49,767 bases of DNA, taken from CAZOKZ01 sp964580585. Lineage in GTDB: Bacteria; Sumerlaeota; Sumerlaeia; SLMS01; JAHLLQ01. The DNA lies in contig CAZOKZ010000032.1 of assembly GCA_964580585.1 (NCBI GenBank), positions 1 through 49,767 of the forward strand, given 5' to 3'. Under the pieces are notes generated by a model. The model was not told where the DNA came from, made no database searches, and saw only the letters and a list, made by a program, of their open reading frames with translations. Position numbers and translations under genes: made by a program. Positions 1 to 7,265 of this stretch are shown in pieces (within the stretch, counting starts at the first letter, position 1; each line of letters starts with the position of its first letter).

Positions 1-139
1 GACCGTGCGCGAATTGCCATAACCTCGTCGAACGCGACCGAGGAAAAATGCTGCGGGCAAGTTGGCGCGAGATGAAGGATTTGATGAAACGGTGATTCGG
101 ATCGGGAATCGCTCGGCGAATGAACCACGTCCCTGGAAT

Positions 140-271
140 CGCCGAGCCCCAGTTCGGTACCACCAACCTCTCGAAAAAAACAAACGTAAAAACCGATCGA
201 TGAACGTTTCCCAATTTTCTTGCGAACAATATTTGTTTGCGAATTGCCTTGAGCCGAACTGGGGCTCGGCG
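140..271. repeat. 18-bp perfect inverted repeat in non-coding left end
   Basis: Positions 1-297 contain no gene that I can support. Within them, 140-157 and 254-271 are exact reverse complements (18 bp, each arm holding GAGCCCCAGTT or its complement), separated by 96 bases. A transcript could form a long-range stem. I see no poly-T run next to it, so a terminator is not clear. Confidence 0.6.
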
Positions 272-297
272 GTCCCGGGGACGGAGTTCCCTGTTAC

Positions 298-645
298 TCA
301 ATGCACCAAATAAAACACCCCAATCATCGCCATGCCGATCAGCGTCCCGCGCCACACCAACCGCGCGGCGCATGCCTCGCCGATGGACTGTTTTTCGGCC
401 AGGTTCATCCGCGCCGCGATCAACCAAACAACGAAAAATAACGCCAGCACCACGACACCGTGCCCAATCCAATGATGGCCGACCTGAGCCAATGCGCTTT
501 TAATTGCTGGAATGGATTCTTTGAAAATCGTCAGCAGAGCGTTTGCGACGCACGCCACACCGTACGCCACGGCGGCGTTCGCCATCGGCGCGCCCGACGT
601 ACACGCGCACGACCCTCTATCGGAAATGGAACATTGTTCAGTCAT
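298..645 (-). CDS. small integral membrane protein, unknown function
   Basis: A 115-residue protein of unknown family. The N-terminus is cysteine-rich (three Cys in the first 15 residues) and hydrophilic. Two hydrophobic stretches at about residues 61-78 and 97-114 are likely membrane helices, with a basic/acidic loop between them. The start is fixed by its neighbour: the ATG at 645 overlaps the stop of the upstream gene by one base (TGATG), the usual arrangement for translational coupling, so the two proteins are probably made together. No catalytic motif is visible; a role in a membrane complex with its partner is only inference. The reading frame stays open beyond this start into the tRNA region, but the junction with the upstream stop makes the short form far more likely. 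Confidence 0.6.
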   Translation of the reverse strand: MTEQCSISDRGSCACTSGAPMANAAVAYGVACVANALLTIFKESIPAIKSALAQVGHHWIGHGVVVLALFFVVWLIAARMNLAEKQSIGEACAARLVWRGTLIGMAMIGVFYLVH

Positions 646-1121
646 CAGTTGCCTCCTCCCTGAGCCGCCATTCCCAACCGCACGCTCATGCTGACAATGG
701 CGCCCATGCCTTCCATCGCAAGACCAAGCAGCACAATGCTTCCCGCCACGGCCCGAATCAGCCGCCCACCCGTATCGGCATCGGTGCCCATAGCCGCTCG
801 AACCGTCAGAGGTAGCAATATCGCCAACAACGGCAACATCAGAAACACATGTTCTTTGGTTTCCATTACCCACGCGTGCGCCCACGGCCACGGACCGGCT
901 TTCACAAGGGCCTTCACCTCGGCATATTCCACCACATACCACCAACCGCCCATTGCCGTGGCCAAAACGATCAACGCCGCCGAAAGCGCGGCAAACACAG
1001 CCATCCGCTGGGTGGCGCGACGCGTGACGAACGATTCCACCAGCACCCAGCCCGCCGCCAAGGTGCCCAGCGCGCCGCACGCGGCATGACCCAGAAGCAG
1101 GATTTCCTTGGATAACGCCAT
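645..1121 (-). CDS. four-helix membrane protein, unknown function
   Basis: A 158-residue protein with four hydrophobic segments (about residues 5-25, 40-62, 92-108 and 122-142), so an integral inner-membrane protein. Histidines sit near helix ends (H12, H86, H96), and a WWY motif follows helix 2. Such spacing occurs in small haem- or metal-binding membrane proteins, but I cannot assign a family. It is the first gene of a leftward pair with the 115-residue membrane protein, overlapping it by one base. The pair diverges from the tRNA-Pro gene at 1271. The ATG at 1121 has only a weak purine-rich ribosome site about 13 bases upstream. Nothing ties it to the neighbouring island. Confidence 0.6.
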   Translation of the reverse strand: MALSKEILLLGHAACGALGTLAAGWVLVESFVTRRATQRMAVFAALSAALIVLATAMGGWWYVVEYAEVKALVKAGPWPWAHAWVMETKEHVFLMLPLLAILLPLTVRAAMGTDADTGGRLIRAVAGSIVLLGLAMEGMGAIVSMSVRLGMAAQGGGN

Positions 1122-1222
1122 TTTGGAAGCCGATCCCCTTCCACAAGATTCCCCATCGTGCGCTGAAATGGGGCAGAGCGCTCAACGAAAATCCGAACAC
1201 CAAAAACCCTAAGAATATGCGC

Positions 1223-1252
1223 TTGACTCCCGGCGAGTGGTGGTGCTGTATC
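1223..1252 (+). promoter_or_regulatory. candidate promoter of tRNA-Pro
   Basis: TTGACT at 1223-1228 resembles a -35 box. TGTATC at 1247-1252, 18 bases on, is a weak -10. A start near 1260 would place the tRNA 5' end about 11 bases into the transcript. Confidence 0.4.
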
Positions 1253-1270
1253 CAAGACCCTTGTGCAAGT

Positions 1271-1347
1271 CGGGGCGTGGCGCAGCCTGGTAGCGCGTTC
1301 GCTTGGGGTGCGAGAGGTCGCAGGTTCAAATCCTGTCGCCCCGACCA
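1271..1347 (+). tRNA. tRNA-Pro (anticodon GGG), with encoded CCA
   Basis: The 77-base gene folds into a full cloverleaf. The acceptor stem CGGGGCG pairs with CGCCCCG. The D arm contains AGCCTGGTAGC, the T arm contains GGTTCAAATCC, and ACCA is encoded at the 3' end. The anticodon loop TTGGGGT places GGG at positions 34-36, so it reads CCC/CCU proline codons. The 3' part (from 1299) is duplicated exactly at 8515, because the gene is the integration site of the island to its right. The gene remains intact on the left side of the element. Confidence 0.95.
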
Positions 1348-1353
1348 TTCAAG
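1299..1353 (+). repeat. attL: 55-bp direct repeat in tRNA-Pro 3' end
   Basis: Identical to 8515-8569. It begins TCGCTTGGGG in the anticodon stem and ends ATTCAAG six bases past the CCA. The match stops abruptly at both edges (1298 versus 8514, 1354 versus 8570), as expected for a recombination core duplicated by integration. Confidence 0.92.
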
Positions 1354-1385
1354 AAAGGGTCTAAACCCAACAAAATCAACCATCA

Positions 1386-1419
1386 CCCCCGGGATTTCGG
1401 TCCTGGGGGCTTTTCATTT
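1386..1419 (+). terminator. intrinsic terminator after tRNA-Pro (island copy)
   Basis: CCCCCGGGA pairs with TCCTGGGGG (one G-T pair) around the loop TTTCGG, followed by CTTTTCATTT. It closely resembles the terminator at 8595-8630 on the chromosomal side of attR, so the two are probably homologous tRNA terminators. Confidence 0.8.
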
Positions 1420-1464
1420 CCCCGGATCAAACGAGACAAAAAAAGACAGTTTGGCACATAAAGT

Positions 1465-1482
1465 TGTTACGAGATGGCAACG
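1465..1482 (+). repeat. 18-bp direct repeat shared with the integrase 3' end
   Basis: The 18 bases at 1465-1482 (core GTTACGAGATGGCAACG) recur exactly at 8437-8454 inside the last codons of the integrase, where they encode L-R-D-G-N. In the same frame the left copy reads on for a few codons to a TGA. It may be a relic of an older integrase tail or an arm-type binding site. Confidence 0.6.
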
Positions 1483-1700
1483 GGGAAACGAGGCAAGGGA
1501 TTTGAGAACGCCAAGAATCCTATTCGGGATTTCGTTTCGCTCAATCTTACTCACATTTAGAATTGCGCAATCAATGTAAACACTCGATGACAAACAGGAC
1601 CCTTGAGCTATCAGGGGTGGGGTTCAAATGGGAGAACCCGGATTGCCCACCCGACAGGTCTCGTCTGGCGAAGTACCTGTATTATGTACACAACGATGAA

Positions 1701-1728
1701 TTGATATTGAGCTTATTGTGAAGATAAT
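1701..1728 (+). promoter_or_regulatory. candidate rightward promoter in the AT-rich left flank
   Basis: TTGATA (1701-1706) and GATAAT (1723-1728) are 16 bases apart in the most AT-rich part of the island. A start near 1735 would run toward the CRISPR array about 400 bases away, but across two small leftward ORFs. It is one of two competing candidates for array transcription. Confidence 0.35.
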
Positions 1729-1869
1729 TGATAGAAGATACCTCGTCATTAGTTTTGATTCGTGGCCTCCCTACGGCTTCACATGCGCTAATGCCGCCTC
1801 CAGGTTTTCTCGGCTGACATGCTAGATTGGCCCGCATTTGTACGCGCCTCTGAGCCATCCCCGGTCTTA

Positions 1870-1962
1870 TCAGTTGTGAATGGTTTGGGTAGTTACCCCG
1901 GCGATCTTGGCGGCGCGGGGGAAACTCAGGTCGTTAAGCGGGTTTGGTGTGGCTTGTTCCAT
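1870..1962 (-). CDS. 30-residue helix-turn-helix-like peptide, perhaps a truncated excisionase
   Basis: A short leftward ORF with a strong ribosome site (AAGGAG seven bases before the ATG at 1962). Residues 13-28, LSFPRAAKIAGVTTQT, look like the first helices of a MerR/AlpA-type DNA-binding domain, the fold used by excisionases of integrative elements. The ORF stops where a second half would be expected, so it is either a broken excisionase or a very short peptide. It lies 17 bases after the stop of another tiny ORF with an equally good ribosome site, so the two look like a small operon between the array and attL. The family call is inference from a short motif. Confidence 0.4.
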   Translation of the reverse strand: MEQATPNPLNDLSFPRAAKIAGVTTQTIHN

Positions 1963-1979
1963 GCTAATTCTCCTTTTTC

Positions 1980-2066
1980 TCACGTCAAAAGTTCGATGAT
2001 AATGGCGATCCCGAACCAAGCTCCACCGATGATTAGGCATAAAGCCCATTGCGGGAGTTTGCTCAT
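1980..2066 (-). CDS. 28-residue single-helix membrane peptide
   Basis: A tiny leftward ORF starting at ATG 2066 with AAGGAG eight bases upstream. Residues 7-26 are strongly hydrophobic (LCLIIGGAWFGIAIII), making one transmembrane helix with short polar ends. It sits 66 bases from the first CRISPR repeat, on the strand pointing away from the array, and is followed by the HTH-like peptide at 1962. Size and shape fit small membrane peptides such as toxin-like or accessory island proteins, but no family can be named. The good ribosome site and start are the only evidence that it is translated. Confidence 0.4.
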   Translation of the reverse strand: MSKLPQWALCLIIGGAWFGIAIIIELLT

Positions 2067-2132
2067 ATTGATTTCTCCTTATCATTTGGTCGAGTGTTAG
2101 GCTCTCGCCCGGTTCAGTCAAAATCTAGGCGA

Positions 2133-5100
2133 CCTCTGATCCGCGCCTACACGTGAGTTGCAACCCAGACGGGCGTTTCGTCGGCGAGCTGGCGGATTCC
2201 CTCTGATCCGCGCCTACACGTGAGTTGCAACTCGTAATGCCCATTCGTCGCCACTTTCGGGTCGTCCCTCTGATCCGCGCCTACACGTGAGTTGCAACTG
2301 GTGTTTATCTTTGTGATAAATCAAAATCCCCTTTCCTCTGATCCGCGCCTACACGTGAGTTGCAACACCCATTGCCGTCGGGACACCATTCCCGAGGAGG
2401 TCCTCTGATCCGCGCCTACACGTGAGTTGCAACTAGCGAGCCGGTTGTTTTTCCAATTCGCGCGCCTCCTCTGATCCGCGCCTACACGTGAGTTGCAACT
2501 AGAAGATGGATTCAACAAAAAAGTTCTGGTGGACCTCTGATCCGCGCCTACACGTGAGTTGCAACAACACTTGAAATCTGTATGGCGGCTGTGAAACACC
2601 TCTGATCCGCGCCTACACGTGAGTTGCAACCGTGTCATTGTCTGGCCTCGACCTAGAAAAGTTCCTCTGATCCGCGCCTACACGTGAGTTGCAACTGTCG
2701 CTGAATTTCGCGCCACCTGGATCCTAGCCCCTCTGATCCGCGCCTACACGTGAGTTGCAACCATCAATCGCGGCTGGCAACGCCGATGCGATGGCCCTCT
2801 GATCCGCGCCTACACGTGAGTTGCAACTCCCCATCCTGCCTTACCGGGGCGGCGTGACACTCCCTCTGATCCGCGCCTACACGTGAGTTGCAACCCAAAC
2901 GTGGACCACGTAATGATTCCCATGTTTCCTCTGATCCGCGCCTACACGTGAGTTGCAACATCCAGCGCTTTTTGTGCATCAACTCCAAAATTTTCCTCTG
3001 ATCCGCGCCTACACGTGAGTTGCAACAACTCGGGTGCGCGTTTCGGTCGCAATGTTTGGCCTCTGATCCGCGCCTACACGTGAGTTGCAACTCGCTCGCC
3101 ATTTGAGAAGGACATGCAAAGATGATCCTCTGATCCGCGCCTACACGTGAGTTGCAACATGTTGATCCTATTTGGTTTGCAAGTCTTTTGGCCTCTGATC
3201 CGCGCCTACACGTGAGTTGCAACCCAATCTCACCAAGCGCCACGGTGATTTGCGCGCCCTCTGATCCGCGCCTACACGTGAGTTGCAACCTTCAGCTTCA
3301 CTAGCAAGTGGCAAGGGCTTAGATCCTCTGATCCGCGCCTACACGTGAGTTGCAACCGCTATGACCCGATGCGACCACGGGGTATGAGATGCCTCTGATC
3401 CGCGCCTACACGTGAGTTGCAACACGATTCTTATGCAATTCAAAAGGCTGACATTTTCCTCTGATCCGCGCCTACACGTGAGTTGCAACGGCGTCTTGCA
3501 TGGACTACTTCAAGTACAAGAGGCCTCTGATCCGCGCCTACACGTGAGTTGCAACTCCAGACGATTGAAGAGCTTCGTTACGTCATGAGCCTCTGATCCG
3601 CGCCTACACGTGAGTTGCAACGTTCAAACGTCTTCAAGTCGTGCGGGAAATTTTGCCTCTGATCCGCGCCTACACGTGAGTTGCAACAATAGGTCTGATT
3701 GCTGGTTTGCATGGCCTTCGAGCCTCTGATCCGCGCCTACACGTGAGTTGCAACCAGCACGACGGGTTTGCGGTTGGCGGGTCCGGAACCTCTGATCCGC
3801 GCCTACACGTGAGTTGCAACTACACACCCGATTCGTCCTCATGCTTTTGAGGAGCCTCTGATCCGCGCCTACACGTGAGTTGCAACTTCATTTTTTGGAT
3901 TGTACAACATCCATTCAGGGCCTCTGATCCGCGCCTACACGTGAGTTGCAACCCACTATCAAAATTTGGATCTCCTTCCCACAAACCCTCTGATCCGCGC
4001 CTACACGTGAGTTGCAACCGATCAACTTTCACTTTCTTTTTCGCATGCTCGCCCTCTGATCCGCGCCTACACGTGAGTTGCAACGCTCGTGGTTTATGCA
4101 CCTGTTTGTTAATGACGGGCCTCTGATCCGCGCCTACACGTGAGTTGCAACCCATCGCGGTGCCCGCCGCCGGGTAATCGCCCACCTCTGATCCGCGCCT
4201 ACACGTGAGTTGCAACTACCAACGGGTTCAGCTTTACTTTCAATTCCCCACCTCTGATCCGCGCCTACACGTGAGTTGCAACAAAACGGTAGTATGACAA
4301 ACACAGGTTGGAATGTCCTCTGATCCGCGCCTACACGTGAGTTGCAACCGCGATTTTTTCGCGGCTGGTGTGGTGCCGGAGGACCTCTGATCCGCGCCTA
4401 CACGTGAGTTGCAACTCAAAAGCGAAAGCAAAGTTCGCTGATTTTTTGCCTCTGATCCGCGCCTACACGTGAGTTGCAACTCACTGGCGCATGATTCGCC
4501 GCCGCGATAAATCGCCTCTGATCCGCGCCTACACGTGAGTTGCAACATGGTTCAGATGATCGGTGCGATTGATCGTGAAACCTCTGATCCGCGCCTACAC
4601 GTGAGTTGCAACGATCGTAAGGGTTTTGTGACTGTCGTGCCGGACGCCTCTGATCCGCGCCTACACGTGAGTTGCAACCAAATCGGGAGGCAATTGGGAC
4701 GGATCATCAAGTCCTCTGATCCGCGCCTACACGTGAGTTGCAACTCCTTTTTCGGTTTGCACGAAAAATGATAGAAATCCTCTGATCCGCGCCTACACGT
4801 GAGTTGCAACATCGGGAGGCAATTGTGACGGATTATCCATTATTCCTCTGATCCGCGCCTACACGTGAGTTGCAACGACGTCCCCCGGCCAATCGATGTC
4901 GCTCATCGAACCTCTGATCCGCGCCTACACGTGAGTTGCAACTAAGGCGCGGGCGACCGAGCAGGGAGATTTAGCGGCCTCTGATCCGCGCCTACACGTG
5001 AGTTGCAACATATTTATGTTCGTTGTAAATTATGCAATTCAGGCCTCTGATCCGCGCCTACACGTGAGTTGCAACCCAAAACTGCCGATGATACACCANN

Positions 5101-6446
5101 NNNNNNNNNNNNNNNNNNNNNNNNNNNNNNNNNNNNNNNNNNNNNNNNNNNNNNNNNNNNNNNNNNNNNNNNNNNNNNNNNNNNNNNNNNNNNNNNNNTG
5201 ATACACCATAACTAAACAGTCCTCTGATCCGCGCCTACACGTGAGTTGCAACCGGGTCCGGGGAAGGTGTAGGAGACGGGTCCGGACCTCTGATCCGCGC
5301 CTACACGTGAGTTGCAACCCAAAACTGCCGATGATACACCATAACTAAACAGTCCTCTGATCCGCGCCTACACGTGAGTTGCAACCCGATTTACTCCTAC
5401 TTATGGACAATATTTGGAGACCTCTGATCCGCGCCTACACGTGAGTTGCAACGACATGAATCAACTCACTATCGCCGATTTCGGCCCTCTGATCCGCGCC
5501 TACACGTGAGTTGCAACTTTCCGTCACAAACACCAGCTTGAGTAGCTTTAGCCTCTGATCCGCGCCTACACGTGAGTTGCAACTGGAGGAGGCGGCGACG
5601 GCCACGTTGTTCATGGACCTCTGATCCGCGCCTACACGTGAGTTGCAACCAAACTGCTGCTCGGCTTCGTATCTTTCAAAAACCCTCTGATCCGCGCCTA
5701 CACGTGAGTTGCAACTGGTGCGCTGCGTCCCGCGTTGGTTGATTGAGCGCCTCTGATCCGCGCCTACACGTGAGTTGCAACCCCATGCAGCCAACAAACG
5801 CTTCGGTTTTATTATCCTCTGATCCGCGCCTACACGTGAGTTGCAACCCGCCAGCGTGGTCAACGCCTTCGCCTGGTCCGGACCTCTGATCCGCGCCTAC
5901 ACGTGAGTTGCAACAAAAAGACGCCGGCGCGAGAAAGGGTTTCCGCATCCTCTGATCCGCGCCTACACGTGAGTTGCAACGGCTTTTCCGCCCCTTGAAT
6001 GTATAAGCTATAAACCTCTGATCCGCGCCTACACGTGAGTTGCAACGGCAACGCGCGGCGGTTGTGCGCGAGTTGTATGTCCTCTGATCCGCGCCTACAC
6101 GTGAGTTGCAACTGCCAGCGTGTAGTATCAGCCACGCCCAAGGTTGACCCTCTGATCCGCGCCTACACGTGAGTTGCAACAACCGCCCCCACCGCCATGT
6201 CGCGCCAAGGCATCCCCTCTGATCCGCGCCTACACGTGAGTTGCAACTTATCGGCGAGGGATACCACGTCGCGAAGATGCCCCTCTGATCCGCGCCTACA
6301 CGTGAGTTGCAACAATACCGGCGAAATACTCGAGCATTTTCCTCGCTCCTCTGATCCGCGCCTACACGTGAGTTGCAACCAAATGATTTTTCTGAAACCT
6401 GACATGCCTAAACACCTCTGATCCGCGCCTACACGTGAGTTGCAAC
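2133..6446. CRISPR. large solitary CRISPR array, 64 visible repeats of 32 bp
   Basis: I count 64 copies of a 32-bp repeat, at 2133, 2200, 2267 and so on to 6415. Each begins CCTCTGATCC, contains CGCCTACACGT and ends GAGTTGCAAC. There are 63 spacers of about 33-36 bases, one interrupted by 100 N. Every copy I compared is identical, including the first and last, so decay does not reveal which end is older. The final eight bases GTTGCAAC are self-complementary and the core holds CACGTG. In the written orientation the repeat ends in GCAAC, reminiscent of some type V-F repeats; that is a resemblance only. No cas gene lies in the window, so an effector must act in trans or be lost. One spacer occurs twice, and another pair is nearly identical. 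Confidence 0.97.
5099..5198. other. assembly gap (100 N) inside a duplicated spacer
   Basis: The bases before the gap end in TGATACACCA and those after begin with the same ten bases. Merging them recreates exactly the 35-base spacer at 5319-5353. The true gap may therefore be zero with that spacer present twice, or it may hide further repeat units. Confidence 0.9.
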
Positions 6447-6464
6447 ATGTAGCCCGAAGGATCA
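6419..6464 (+). other. hairpin formed by the last repeat and its flank
   Basis: TGATCC (6419-6424) and CTACA (6429-6433) in the last repeat are complementary to GGATCA (6459-6464) and TGTAG (6448-6452) just outside the array. Because GTTGCAAC is self-complementary, the flank reads as a shortened inverted copy of the repeat. It could end an array transcript, or be a degenerate anti-repeat. Confidence 0.55.
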
Positions 6465-6473
6465 ATTATCGCA
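6465..6473 (-). promoter_or_regulatory. candidate extended -10 promoter pointing into the array
   Basis: On the minus strand TGCGATAAT is an extended -10 (TGn plus GATAAT) with no good -35 box. Transcription would start near 6458, about 12 bases before the array, and run leftward through it. It competes with the rightward candidate at 1701-1728. Confidence 0.3.
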
Positions 6474-6629
6474 CCGGTTGACCGAGCAAAAAACGCGAAC
6501 CTCCCAACCTTTAGTGTTCATGCAACGCGGATTCTGTCGCAACTATTGTGTAAACACTTCAATTTCAGCACCCGCGAACCTTCCAGGGAAATACTGGTCA
6601 TCTATGGTTCGCGCTGAAAATATGGATCA

Positions 6630-6791
6630 TGTCCCGTTTGTCGGGACAGCCACCCCTCTTTCGAGGGGCTTCTGAATCCTGAGTCACCCCAAGGATGGTC
6701 AGGTTCGATTGGCCTGCGAGAAGGCCACACGTCCGGGGTCATCGGTCACGAGGTGCCCGAGAACCACGGGCGAACTGCTCCATTCGGAGCC
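6630..6791 (-). ncRNA. structured omega-RNA-like region downstream of the TnpB remnant
   Basis: Immediately after the TnpB remnant's stop, on its own strand, come five hairpins in about 160 bases: 6777-6790 (GCTCC/GGAGC), 6755-6771 (GCCCG/CGGGC), 6711-6726 (GGCCT/AGGCC), 6653-6668 (CCCCTC/GAGGGG, tetraloop) and 6630-6648 (TGTCCCG/CGGGACA). A further weak pairing lies near 6675-6700. Known tnpB genes of IS200/IS605 and IS607 elements are followed by, and overlap, a structured guide RNA (omega-RNA or reRNA), and the GAAGCCCCTC hairpin motif here resembles such right ends from memory. In this place it could equally be a tracrRNA-like relic. Whether it is transcribed is unknown. Confidence 0.5.
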
Positions 6792-7097
6792 TTAATCGTT
6801 TTCCTTAGCCTGCATGGCTTCCCGTATCAAGTCTTCTATTCCGAAAATTGACATATTTCTCGCCGCGTTTTTATCGGCATTTTCATGGTGCCCACAATGG
6901 ACACATTGAAAATGTGCCTGCCCCTTTTTTTTCTTGGGTCGGTTTTCCCGCGAGATGAATCCGCATTTTGAACAGCGTTGCGACGTGTAGGCGGGATTGG
7001 GGCGAATCAGCTCCACGCCATACTTTTCCGCGTTCCATCGCAGGGCATCAATCACTGTGCCGGGTGGCGTAATGGATTGGAAGGAGTTTGAATTCAT
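6792..7097 (-). pseudogene. tnpB: C-terminal remnant of a TnpB/Cas12-type RuvC nuclease
   Basis: The 101 residues match only the end of the TnpB/Cas12 family. After a basic segment comes the conserved YTSQ, then a zinc ribbon with Cys42, Cys45, Cys65 and Cys68, then ADKNAARN, whose Asp75 is the third RuvC catalytic acid. The first two RuvC acids, the bridge and the whole N-terminal lobe (about 300 residues in TnpB) are missing: upstream the frame meets a stop at 7149-7151, and no nuclease motif is visible before the integrase. The first Met has no clear ribosome site. The gene is co-oriented with the structured RNA region and lies 345 bases from the array. It could descend from an IS200/IS605 or IS607 accessory nuclease or from a compact type V effector; the fragment alone cannot decide. 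Confidence 0.85.
6977..6997 (+). other. anti-repeat-like match to the CRISPR repeat inside the tnpB remnant
   Basis: On the plus strand GTTGC (6977-6981), ACGTGTAGGCG (6983-6993) and GGAT (6994-6997) appear in the same order as in the reverse complement of the CRISPR repeat. Only a short internal loop and one skipped base interrupt them. An RNA from this strand could pair with about 20 of the 32 repeat bases. On the minus strand the same bases encode the conserved N-P-A-Y-T-S-Q-R of the nuclease. Confidence 0.6.
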
Positions 7098-7145
7098 GCT
7101 CTCGGAAGAACATGAATCGAGACAAGACGAGCCAAGATTTTTATA

Positions 7146-7193
7146 GTGTTAATAACACACCCTCAAGTGCTTATTAGCCTTGAAAATCAAGGC
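7146..7193. promoter_or_regulatory. two palindromes between tnpB remnant and integrase
   Basis: GTGTTA-A-TAACAC (7146-7158) and GCCTTGA-AAA-TCAAGGC (7177-7193) are perfect palindromes in the divergent intergenic region, about 75-120 bases before the integrase start. They could be operators or recombination arm sites. No T-run follows, so they are not obvious terminators. Confidence 0.45.
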
Positions 7194-7265
7194 GATTCGT
7201 GTTCCGATATGCGACAAACGAACCCATTTCGGGACGTTCGACATTCAACAAAGGAGGCTTGAACA

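Larger units (their letters stand above)
1420..1869. other. left flank of the island, no supported gene
   Basis: About 450 bases inside attL without a credible gene. They hold the 18-bp repeat at 1465-1482, an AT-rich stretch at 1680-1745 with a promoter-like sequence, and a very short leftward stretch (1771-1815) that reads like the start of a group II intron reverse transcriptase but is too short to claim. Confidence 0.5.

Noticed and set aside
1621..1670. GGGGTTCAAATGGGAG-type sequence resembling a tRNA T arm
   Set aside because: No acceptor, D or anticodon stem can be drawn around it.
1771..1815. Leftward stretch reading SRENLEAALAHVKP, like the N-terminus of a group II intron reverse transcriptase
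   Set aside because: Only 14 residues between stop codons; too short to call an intron remnant.
2321..6465. Long open frames on both strands reading through the CRISPR array
   Set aside because: They are translations of the repeat (LQLTCRRGSE- or CNSRVGADQR-like units) and have no ribosome sites or family features.
6478..6675. 65-codon rightward frame after the array
   Set aside because: No ribosome site, and it runs across the hairpins of the omega-RNA-like region.
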